A stretch of DNA of 64,000 bases from Prevotella sp. Lineage in GTDB: Bacteria > Bacteroidota > Bacteroidia > Bacteroidales > Dysgonomonadaceae. A program made the position numbers and the translations under genes. The notes beneath the pieces were generated by a model, which saw only the letters and a list, made by a program, of their open reading frames with translations, made no database searches and was not told where the DNA came from. The DNA lies in contig JAISUS010000029.1 of NCBI GenBank assembly GCA_031271965.1, positions 62,001 through 126,000 on the forward strand, written 5' to 3'. Shown one piece after another: positions 1-7,336 of this stretch; position 1 is the stretch's first letter, and every line of letters starts with the position of its first letter.

Positions 1-494
1 CAGAAAAGTTCGGTTCTGATGCATTCAGCTTCAGAATGGAACAGGATATTTTTACGTTTGAGGTTTCTCCTTCTATTATAAAAGATGTTATTCGTTTTAT
101 GAAAGATGATGAAGCTTTGCGTTTCAACTTTTTGACAGATCTGTGCGGCGTGCATTATCCCAATAATGAGAAAAATGCTCAATTTGTGGTTGTGTACTTG
201 TTGCATAACTGGATAGATAATATACGGGTGCGTGTCAAAACGTTTCTGAACGGAGATAAACCCGAAGTTGATTCTGTCGTTGGAGTTTTTGCCGCTGCTA
301 ACTGGATGGAGCGTGAAACATACGATTTTTATGGTATAAACTTCATTGGACATCCCAACCAGAAGCGTATTCTCAATGATGAAGGCATGGTGTCTTTTCC
401 AATGCGGAAAGATCATCCGTTGGAAGATTCGGGGCGTACCGATAAGGATGACCGTTTCTTTGGTAGAACACCCAATAATTACGAACCTAAATAA
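1..494 (+). CDS. nuoC: NADH-quinone oxidoreductase subunit C (5' end cut by window)
   Basis: This is the 30-kDa hydrophilic subunit of complex I, part of the cytoplasmic arm that connects the Fe-S chain to the quinone site. The first ATG is at 36, but the frame is open to base 1 and reads EKFGSDAFSF before it, which fits the usual NuoC N-terminus, so the real start lies outside the window. The C-terminal block contains the family region around HPNQKRILNDEG followed by FPMRKDHPLE. It is followed after 14 bases by nuoD; C and D are separate genes here, not the NuoCD fusion of many enterics and Bacteroides. Identification is secure. Confidence 0.95.
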   Translation, partial: EKFGSDAFSFRMEQDIFTFEVSPSIIKDVIRFMKDDEALRFNFLTDLCGVHYPNNEKNAQFVVVYLLHNWIDNIRVRVKTFLNGDKPEVDSVVGVFAAANWMERETYDFYGINFIGHPNQKRILNDEGMVSFPMRKDHPLEDSGRTDKDDRFFGRTPNNYEPK

Positions 495-508
495 AGCAAA
501 GTAAGGAA

Positions 509-1744
509 ATGTTAGAGCAAACTATAAATCCGGAACATCGCTTTGCGAAAATGGTAAGGGAGCAGACCTTTGAAGACGGTCGTGAGCTTAATGTGTTGAA
601 CTTTGGGCCTACGCATCCTTCTACTCATGGTGTGTTTCAAAATATATTGCTGATGGATGGCGAACGTATCTTAGATGCGGATACCACTATCGGATATATT
701 CATCGTGCCTTTGAAAAAATAGCTGAACACAGGACTTTCTATCAGATTACAACTCTAACAGACCGTCTCAACTATTGTTCTGCGCCTATCAACAACATGG
801 CATGGTGGATGACTGTGGAAAAAGCTCTTGGTGTGGAAGTGCCGAAAAGAGCTCAGTATATGCGTGTTATTGTGATGGAACTGGCACGTATAACCGACCA
901 TTTGATATGTAACGGCATATTGGGTGTAGACCTTGGTGCTTATACACCATTCTTATATGTAATGAAATACCGTGAATTAGCTTACGAAATATACGAAGAG
1001 ATTTGCGGTGCCCGATTGACTACCAATATGGGGCGTATTGGAGGTTTTGAGCGTGATTGGAGTAAAGCTGCATGGGATAAGTTGGATGAATTTCTTGAAG
1101 GATTCCCTAAAGCTTGGGATCAGCTTGAAAGTCTCTTCAAGCGCAACCGTATTTTTATGGATCGTCTTGTCGGGGTAGGAGCTATCTCGGCTGAAAAGGC
1201 TATAAATTATGGATTCACAGGCCCTAACCTGAGAGCTACGGGGGTCGATTACGATGTGCGTGTGGCGCAACCATATAGTTCATATGAAGATTTTGATTTT
1301 ATAGTTCCTGTCGGACAGTCCGGCGATACTTACGACCGTTGGTGTGTTCGTGCGGCGGAAGTGAAAGAGAGCCTAAAAATAATTCGTCAGGCGCGTGATA
1401 ATATGCCTGAGGGGAATTTTCATGCTGATGTTCCGGATTATTATCTTCCGCCTAAAGAAGAAGTCTATACACAGATGGAGCAACTTATCCAGCACTTTAA
1501 GATTGTGATGGGCGAAGTTCCTGTGCCGATAGCAGAAGTATATCATGCAGTGGAAGGAGCAAACGGAGAATTGGGTATGTATCTCATTACTGACGGATCG
1601 CGGGCGCCTTTCAGAGTCCATTTCCGTAGGCCATGCTTCATTTACTATCAGGCATTCCCTGAAATGATAAAAGGAGGGTTGTTTTCGGATGCAGTGGCCA
1701 CACTTTCAAGTATAAATGTTATTGCCGGCGAGCTGGATGCGTAG
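509..1744 (+). CDS. nuoD: NADH-quinone oxidoreductase subunit D
   Basis: The 49-kDa subunit of complex I lines the quinone-reduction site together with NuoB and NuoH. The 411-residue length is normal. The quinone-pocket motif FGPTHPSTHGVFQ lies near residues 32-44, and the C-terminus ends in a GELD block, the usual end of the family. The last codon and the TAG stop directly abut a GC-rich repeat element (from 1745), so the final residue may have been changed by its insertion. It belongs to the nuo operon. Confidence 0.97.
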   Translation: MLEQTINPEHRFAKMVREQTFEDGRELNVLNFGPTHPSTHGVFQNILLMDGERILDADTTIGYIHRAFEKIAEHRTFYQITTLTDRLNYCSAPINNMAWWMTVEKALGVEVPKRAQYMRVIVMELARITDHLICNGILGVDLGAYTPFLYVMKYRELAYEIYEEICGARLTTNMGRIGGFERDWSKAAWDKLDEFLEGFPKAWDQLESLFKRNRIFMDRLVGVGAISAEKAINYGFTGPNLRATGVDYDVRVAQPYSSYEDFDFIVPVGQSGDTYDRWCVRAAEVKESLKIIRQARDNMPEGNFHADVPDYYLPPKEEVYTQMEQLIQHFKIVMGEVPVPIAEVYHAVEGANGELGMYLITDGSRAPFRVHFRRPCFIYYQAFPEMIKGGLFSDAVATLSSINVIAGELDA

Positions 1745-1853
1745 GCCTCCCCAACCCCTCCAAGGGAGGGGCTTAAGTTTGAGTGAATATTTGAATGATA
1801 TAAAACAATTAAATACCCTATACAAAAGTCCCCCTTGGGGGATTAGGGGGCTC
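1745..1853 (+). repeat. MITE-like palindromic element, copy 1 (A-to-B orientation)
   Basis: This GC-rich block fills the nuoD-nuoE gap. Its left end (1745-1775) contains CCCCTCCAAGGGAGGGG and its right end (1824-1852) contains TCCCCCTTGGGGGA plus TTAGGGGGCT. The two ends are imperfect inverted repeats of each other, and each end is also a small hairpin; the AT-rich middle is not conserved. A second copy lies inverted at 3727-3840. No transposase is encoded. By structure it resembles a MITE or a REP doublet; similar G/C-run intergenic repeats are, to my recollection, frequent in Bacteroidota genomes. Confidence 0.75.
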
Positions 1854-1858
1854 GAAAT

Positions 1859-2368
1859 ATGAAACAAGTAATAAATATGTCGGATGAACTGATGGTACGT
1901 ATCAACGAGCTGTTGAGCCATTATCCGGCAGATAAGAAAAAATCGGCTTTATTGCCTGTCTTACATGCAGTACAAGATGCCCATGACAATTGGCTGAGCC
2001 TTGAACTGATGGATAAGGTTGCCGAAATACTGGAGATTACTTCCATCGAAGTATATGAGGTTGTTACGTTTTATTCGATGTTCAACGAAAAACCGGTAGC
2101 TAAATATATGTTGGAGTTTTGCCGTACAGCCTGTTGTGGTTTACGTGGAGGCGAAAACCTGATGGATTATACGTGTGATAAACTAGGCGTAAAGCCCGGC
2201 GAAATTACTTCGGATGGTATGTTCAGTGTGGTAGGTGTAGAATGCTTGGGCGCATGTGGTTATGGACCTATGCTTCAACTGGGAGATAACTACCATGAAA
2301 ATCTGACAGAGGAGAAGATAGACACTTTGATAGAAGATTGTAAACAGGGTAAAGTAAACCTATATTAA
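1859..2368 (+). CDS. nuoE: NADH-quinone oxidoreductase subunit E
   Basis: NuoE is the 24-kDa thioredoxin-fold subunit of the NADH dehydrogenase module and holds the [2Fe-2S] cluster N1a. Four ligand cysteines are visible: two in CRTACCG near residues 87-92 and two in ECLGACGYGP near 132-137. At 169 residues the protein is full length. The ATG at 1859 follows the right end of the repeat element by only a few bases, so this element now provides the leader of nuoE. nuoF starts 9 bases downstream. Confidence 0.96.
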   Translation: MKQVINMSDELMVRINELLSHYPADKKKSALLPVLHAVQDAHDNWLSLELMDKVAEILEITSIEVYEVVTFYSMFNEKPVAKYMLEFCRTACCGLRGGENLMDYTCDKLGVKPGEITSDGMFSVVGVECLGACGYGPMLQLGDNYHENLTEEKIDTLIEDCKQGKVNLY

Positions 2369-2377
2369 GTTTTTGCG

Positions 2378-3736
2378 ATGGGTAAGAAGATATTGTTAGA
2401 GAAAATTGATATTCCGAATATTCAGGAATATGAAGTTTATCGCAAAAACGGAGGCTATGCTTCTGTAGAGAAAGCTCTTAAGACTATGACACCCGATGAT
2501 GTTGTCGAAGAAGTTAAGACATCAGGTGTGCGTGGACGTGGAGGGGCAGGTTTCCCTATGGGTTTGAAGTGGAGTTTCATTGATAAAAAATCGGGCAAGC
2601 CCCGTCACTTAGTGGTAAATGCCGATGAATCGGAACCGGGAACCTTCAAGGATAGGTACCTGATGCATCATATCCCGCATTTGCTGATAGAAGGAGCTAT
2701 TGTTTCCAGTTATGCACTGGAAGCGAATCTATCGTATATCTACATTCGTGGCGAATACATGTGGATATTCAAAATTCTTGAAAAAGCAATTAAAGAAGCC
2801 TATGCCAACGGATGGCTGGGTAAAAATATATTAGGAACAGGCTACGATCTCGATTTGTATGTGCATTGCGGTGCAGGGGCGTATATCTGCGGAGAAGAGA
2901 CAGCTTTGATAGAATCTCTGGAAGGCAAACGTGGCAATCCGCGTATAAAACCACCGTTTCCTGCTGTGAGCGGATTATGGGGAGAGCCTACAGTTGTAAA
3001 CAACGTGGAATCTATTTCTACCGTATCGTGGATTATAAATAACGGCGGCGAAGAATATGCTAAGATAGGATTGGGTAAATCGACAGGTACTAAACTAATG
3101 TCTGCATCCGGTCATATCAAAAATCCGGGCGTATATGAAATAGAGCTGGGAATGTCTGTTGATGAATTCTTCAATTCGGATGAATACTGCGGAGGCATGA
3201 TGGATGACCGTCCTCTCAAAGCATGTATTCCGGGCGGATGTTCCGTGCCTATTCTTCCTCCTCAATATTTGTTCAAAACAGCCAATGGAGAAGATCGTCT
3301 GATTACATACGAGTCACTTGCTGACGGAGGGTTTGTTACGGGATCTTCACTTGGGTCAGGTGGATTTATAGTATATAACGATACGGCTTGTATCGTGCGT
3401 AATACATGGAATTTTTCACGCTTCTTCCATCACGAAAGCTGCGGACAATGTTCGCCGTGCCGTGAAGGTACAGGATGGATGGATAAGATCCTCCTTCGTA
3501 TAGAAACAGGATATGGACGCGAAGAAGATATAGACCTGCTGTGGAGTATTCAGAGTAAGATAGAAGGGAATACGATCTGCCCGTTGGGTGATGCGGCCTC
3601 ATGGCCTGTAGCAGCCGCTATTCGTCATTTCCGGGAAGAATTCGAATATCATGTTCGTTTCCCTGAAAAAATAAAAGATCGGAATCACTTTGTGAACGAA
3701 CCAATGGAAAAGGTAAGACATTTATTAGCCCCCTAA
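2378..3736 (+). CDS. nuoF: NADH-quinone oxidoreductase subunit F
   Basis: NuoF binds NADH and FMN and carries the [4Fe-4S] cluster N3; it is the electron entry point of complex I. The FMN/NADH glycine-rich stretch RGRGGAGFPMGLKW is at 52-65 and a second conserved block, GAGAYICGEETALIESLEG, is near 166-185. The cluster ligands are in CGQCSPC (about 354-360) and ICPLG (about 400). The last two residues (Ala-Pro) and the TAA stop at 3734-3736 are read from the inserted repeat element, so the native C-terminus has been replaced over its last few residues. Confidence 0.97.
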   Translation: MGKKILLEKIDIPNIQEYEVYRKNGGYASVEKALKTMTPDDVVEEVKTSGVRGRGGAGFPMGLKWSFIDKKSGKPRHLVVNADESEPGTFKDRYLMHHIPHLLIEGAIVSSYALEANLSYIYIRGEYMWIFKILEKAIKEAYANGWLGKNILGTGYDLDLYVHCGAGAYICGEETALIESLEGKRGNPRIKPPFPAVSGLWGEPTVVNNVESISTVSWIINNGGEEYAKIGLGKSTGTKLMSASGHIKNPGVYEIELGMSVDEFFNSDEYCGGMMDDRPLKACIPGGCSVPILPPQYLFKTANGEDRLITYESLADGGFVTGSSLGSGGFIVYNDTACIVRNTWNFSRFFHHESCGQCSPCREGTGWMDKILLRIETGYGREEDIDLLWSIQSKIEGNTICPLGDAASWPVAAAIRHFREEFEYHVRFPEKIKDRNHFVNEPMEKVRHLLAP

Positions 3737-3840
3737 ATCCCCCAAGGGGGACTTTAGAACCTAATTATTATAAAAATATGAAAGGAAAGAATTTAAACAA
3801 AATCGAAATAAGCCCCTCTTCTGGAGGGGTTGGGGAGGTT
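3727..3840 (-). repeat. MITE-like palindromic element, copy 2 (inverted relative to copy 1)
   Basis: This is a second copy of the element at 1745-1853 in the opposite orientation. Its left end (3727-3755, AGCCCCCTAAATCCCCC and on) is the reverse complement of the right end of copy 1 with one extra A. Its right end (3809-3839, with GGAGGGGTTGGGGAGG) is the reverse complement of the left end of copy 1 with few changes. The AT-rich middle has diverged. It supplies the stop codon of nuoF and a GGGGAGG run at 3832-3838, 4 bases before the nuoG ATG, which can act as a ribosome binding site. Confidence 0.75.
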
Positions 3841-3842
3841 CT

Positions 3843-4889
3843 ATGAAAATTACAATAGATGGACATACGATAGACGTTGAAGCAGGTACTACTGTTTTGC
3901 AGGCTGCCCGTATGATTGGTGGTGAAAGCGTACCTCCTGCTATGTGTTATTACTCTAAGCTTAAAGACTGCGGAGGCAAATGTCGTTGTTGTTTGGTGGA
4001 GATAAATAAAGGGAGTGAGAAAGATCCCCGTCCGATGCCAAAACTCCAGCCATCGTGTGTAACGGCGGTTCAGGACGGTATGGAAGTGAAAAGTGCCACG
4101 TCACCACGGGCGTTGGAGGCTCGTAAAGCTGTAACAGAGTTCCTGCTTATTAACCATCCGCTCGATTGTCCGGTCTGTGATCAGGCAGGAGAATGCGATT
4201 TGCAGAATCTGGCTTATGGAAATGGAAACTTCAAGTCTCGTTACATTGAAGAAAAACGCACTTTCGAACCGGAAAATATAGGCCCTTACATACAGTTGCA
4301 TATGAATCGTTGTATTCTTTGCTATCGTTGCGTGAAACTGGCCGATCAACTGACTCCCGAACGAGTTCACGGGGTTGTAGGGCGCGGTGATCATGCTCAG
4401 ATATCTACTTACATTGAAAGAGCTATTGATAATGATTTTTCGGGCAATGTGATAGATGTTTGTCCTGTTGGAGCATTAACAGATAAAACTTTCCGTTTCA
4501 AATCGCGTGTGTGGTTTAATAAACCGTTTAACGCACACCGTCATTGTACCAAATGTTCGGGCAAAGTGACTTTGTGGATGTTTGGAGATGCTGTTCAACG
4601 GGTAACGGCACGTAAAGATGAATGGCACGAAGTTGAAGACTTTATTTGTAACGAATGTCGTTTCGAGCATAAGGACGTTGCAGACTGGACAATCGAAGGA
4701 CCTCGCAAATTTGAAAAACCATCTGTTATCAATGTTAATAACTATATAACTCCTCAGAAGAAAGTGAAAATAGAAACTGATGATTTGGTTTTGGAAGGAC
4801 GTGAATCAGACAGAGAAAAGATAAGTATGGCCGGTTCGCCGTATGATGCAAATGAACTGGAAGCAATTAAGAAAACCAGAGAAGAATAA
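3843..4889 (+). CDS. nuoG: NADH-quinone oxidoreductase subunit G, short form
   Basis: This subunit carries the Fe-S wire of the NADH module. Visible ligands are the [2Fe-2S] set Cys35, Cys43/47/49/50; the His105-Cys109-Cys112-Cys118 set of cluster N5; Cys157/160/163 and Cys207 for the next [4Fe-4S] clusters; and two CxxC pairs at 235/238 and 269/272 where the N7-type or zinc site would lie. At 348 residues it ends where the large molybdopterin-like domain of the roughly 900-residue E. coli protein would begin. That domain is catalytically silent in complex I, and its absence is known in other Bacteroidota. The start is preceded by the purine run at the end of the repeat element. Confidence 0.93.
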   Translation: MKITIDGHTIDVEAGTTVLQAARMIGGESVPPAMCYYSKLKDCGGKCRCCLVEINKGSEKDPRPMPKLQPSCVTAVQDGMEVKSATSPRALEARKAVTEFLLINHPLDCPVCDQAGECDLQNLAYGNGNFKSRYIEEKRTFEPENIGPYIQLHMNRCILCYRCVKLADQLTPERVHGVVGRGDHAQISTYIERAIDNDFSGNVIDVCPVGALTDKTFRFKSRVWFNKPFNAHRHCTKCSGKVTLWMFGDAVQRVTARKDEWHEVEDFICNECRFEHKDVADWTIEGPRKFEKPSVINVNNYITPQKKVKIETDDLVLEGRESDREKISMAGSPYDANELEAIKKTREE

Positions 4890-4895
4890 GATATA

Positions 4896-5936
4896 ATGGA
4901 ACTAGCCTTAATTATAGAAAAATTGATCTTTATTGTTCTGGTATTTGCAGTTACAATGTTGTTTGCATTGTATGCTACATATGCGGAACGAAAAGTAGCC
5001 GGTTTCCTTCAAGACCGTCTAGGGCCAAACAGGGCCGGTATTTTCGGATTGTTACAACCAATAGCTGATGGCGCGAAGCTTTTTTCGAAAGAGGAGTTTA
5101 TGCCGGATACACCGAATAAAATACTTTTTATTTGTGGCCCTGCTATTGCCATGACGCTATCCCTTTTGGGAACGGCCGTTATCCCTTGGGCGGAAAAGTT
5201 CGTTATCGCCGGATATGAGTTTATTCCTCAGGTCGGTGATGTGAATGTAGCTGTATTATACATTGTGGCTGTATTATCGGCCAGTGTTTACGGCGTCGTT
5301 ATCGGCGGTTGGGCTTCTAACAACAAATACTCGCTGATGGGCAGTATTCGTGCAGGAGCACAAATGATCTCGTATGAAATAGCGATGGGATTGTCTATTA
5401 TTGCTTTGGTGATGATGACTGGCTCTCTTAGCTTACGCGAAATAACTATGCAGCAAGGTGGATGGAACGGAATGGAGTGGAATATTATTTACCAACCATT
5501 GACTTTTATCATTTTCCTTATATGTTCTTTTGCAGAGTGTAACCGCACGCCGTTTGACCTTGCGGAGTGTGAGTCTGAGTTAGTTAACGGACACCATACG
5601 GAATATTCTTCGTTGGGAATGGGATTCTTTATGTTCTCGGAATATGCAAGTATGTTCTTTTCTTCGGCGCTCATTTCCGTGCTGTTCTTCGGAGGATATA
5701 ACTATCCGGGAATTCATTGGGTAAATGAAAACTGGGGAGTAAATATTGCAAATATTTTCGCGGTATTGTCACTTCTGGCAAAAACATCATTCTTTATATT
5801 CTTTTATATGTGGGTGCGTTGGACAATACCAAGATTCAGATATGATCAACTAATGAAACTCGGGTGGAAGATACTGTTCCCGTTGGCAATAGTAAATATT
5901 ATTCTTGTAGGAATTTTCACTCTGTTATTTAAATAA
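4896..5936 (+). CDS. nuoH: NADH-quinone oxidoreductase subunit H
   Basis: NuoH is the membrane subunit that closes the quinone tunnel at the junction of the peripheral and membrane arms. The 346-residue protein has about eight hydrophobic segments. It shows the conserved N-terminal loop ERKVAGFLQDRLGPNRAG (about 29-46) and the acidic loop containing FAECNRTPFDLAECESELV, both family signatures. It lies 6 bases after nuoG and 8 bases before nuoI, in the nuo operon. Confidence 0.97.
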   Translation: MELALIIEKLIFIVLVFAVTMLFALYATYAERKVAGFLQDRLGPNRAGIFGLLQPIADGAKLFSKEEFMPDTPNKILFICGPAIAMTLSLLGTAVIPWAEKFVIAGYEFIPQVGDVNVAVLYIVAVLSASVYGVVIGGWASNNKYSLMGSIRAGAQMISYEIAMGLSIIALVMMTGSLSLREITMQQGGWNGMEWNIIYQPLTFIIFLICSFAECNRTPFDLAECESELVNGHHTEYSSLGMGFFMFSEYASMFFSSALISVLFFGGYNYPGIHWVNENWGVNIANIFAVLSLLAKTSFFIFFYMWVRWTIPRFRYDQLMKLGWKILFPLAIVNIILVGIFTLLFK

Positions 5937-5944
5937 GGATTGCA

Positions 5945-6478
5945 ATGTCAATAAAAGATATATCATTATCGGGAAGAAAGACTGAAGTCGTTGATAAAAA
6001 AATGACTTTGAAAGAACGTCTTTACCTGCCTGCTATTGTACAGGGACTGGGTATTACGATAAAGCATTTCTTCAAAAAGAAAGATACGATACAATATCCG
6101 GAACAACAGCGTGAGTTCAGCCCTGTTTATCGCGGACAGCATGTCCTTATGCGTGACGATCAGGGACGTGAACGTTGTACAGCCTGTGGCCTGTGTGCTT
6201 TGGCTTGTCCTGCGGAGGCTATCACAATGGTGGCGGCTGAACGCAAAAAAGGAGAGGAGCACCTCTATCGTGAAGAAAAATATGCAGCAGTGTATGAAAT
6301 AAATATGTTGCGGTGTATTTTCTGTGGATTGTGTGAAGATGCTTGTCCGAAAGAAGCCATTTTCCTTACTAAGTCAAAAAAACTGGTGAAACCGAAGCTC
6401 GACAGGAAAGACTTTATTTATGGTAAGGATAAGCTGGTAATTTCGGTAGAAGATGGTAAGGCCCGTAAATATGATTAA
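5945..6478 (+). CDS. nuoI: NADH-quinone oxidoreductase subunit I
   Basis: NuoI holds clusters N6a and N6b, which relay electrons toward N2 in NuoB. Two classical [4Fe-4S] motifs are present: CTACGLCALACP near residues 78-89 and CIFCGLCEDACP near 124-135. An amphipathic N-terminal segment precedes them, as is normal for this membrane-associated subunit. The length of 177 residues is typical. Confidence 0.97.
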   Translation: MSIKDISLSGRKTEVVDKKMTLKERLYLPAIVQGLGITIKHFFKKKDTIQYPEQQREFSPVYRGQHVLMRDDQGRERCTACGLCALACPAEAITMVAAERKKGEEHLYREEKYAAVYEINMLRCIFCGLCEDACPKEAIFLTKSKKLVKPKLDRKDFIYGKDKLVISVEDGKARKYD

Positions 6479-6501
6479 GAAAGTAAGATATATATATTGA
6501 A

Positions 6502-7005
6502 ATGATAACAATCGTTTTTTACATTCTGGCAGCAATAACACTGGGGACAGGACTTTTGACGGTTCTTTCGAAGAATCCGATACATAGCGCTGTGTATATG
6601 ATTATATGCTTCTTTTCCATATCGGGGCATTTCCTGTTGCTGAACGCATTGTTCCTTTCGGTTATTAATATTGTTGTTTACGCAGGGGCTATCATGGTAT
6701 TGTTACTCTTTACCCTGATGTTGATGAATCTGAGCGAACAGCACGAACCGAAGAAAAAGATCATAAGCCGTGTAGCGGCTACAGTATCGGCCTGCCTGAT
6801 GGCTTTAGTCTTATTGGCGGCGTTAGTGAAATCTACACCGGTAATTGAAACATACAAAGCCGAAGGGTTGGATTATCAGTCGGTGAACATTATCGGGCAG
6901 GTGTTACTCGATGAATATCTCGTACCATTCGAGTTCGTCTCCATACTGCTGATTACTGCTATGATTGGTGCTGTATTGATTTCTAAAAAGGGAAAAAAAG
7001 CTTAA
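6502..7005 (+). CDS. nuoJ: NADH-quinone oxidoreductase subunit J
   Basis: This is a small polytopic subunit of the complex I membrane arm. The 167-residue protein has five hydrophobic segments, with the conserved third helix around VVYAGAIMVLLLFTLML (the ND6-like segment containing the pi-bulge region). It sits between nuoI and nuoK and is separated from nuoK by only 3 bases. Confidence 0.95.
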   Translation: MITIVFYILAAITLGTGLLTVLSKNPIHSAVYMIICFFSISGHFLLLNALFLSVINIVVYAGAIMVLLLFTLMLMNLSEQHEPKKKIISRVAATVSACLMALVLLAALVKSTPVIETYKAEGLDYQSVNIIGQVLLDEYLVPFEFVSILLITAMIGAVLISKKGKKA

Positions 7006-7008
7006 GCT

Positions 7009-7332
7009 ATGCTGAATAATATATTAGAACAAATAGGTATCGACAATTACATATACCTCTCCATTTTGCTATTTTGTATTGGAGCGCTGGGTGTATTGTT
7101 CCGCCGTAGTACAATCGTCATGCTCATGTCGGTTGAACTCATGCTTGCGGCTGCAAATATGCTGCTTGCTGTTTTTTCTGTATACCATCAGGATACGAGC
7201 GGACAAGTATTTGTGATCTTTTCGCTGGCAGTTGCCGCGGCTGAGGTTGCAATAGGGTTGGCTATTCTGGTTGCTATATACAGGAATATAGGTACAATCG
7301 ATATTGATGAGTTGAAAAATTTAAAGGGATAA
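7009..7332 (+). CDS. nuoK: NADH-quinone oxidoreductase subunit K
   Basis: NuoK is the ND4L-like three-helix subunit of the proton-pumping arm. The 107-residue protein shows the expected pattern, including a membrane glutamate in the middle helix (MSVELMLAAANM) and another in the third helix (VAAAEVAIGLAI). Its start and stop are tightly packed between nuoJ and nuoL. Confidence 0.96.
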   Translation: MLNNILEQIGIDNYIYLSILLFCIGALGVLFRRSTIVMLMSVELMLAAANMLLAVFSVYHQDTSGQVFVIFSLAVAAAEVAIGLAILVAIYRNIGTIDIDELKNLKG

Positions 7333-7336
7333 TCGT

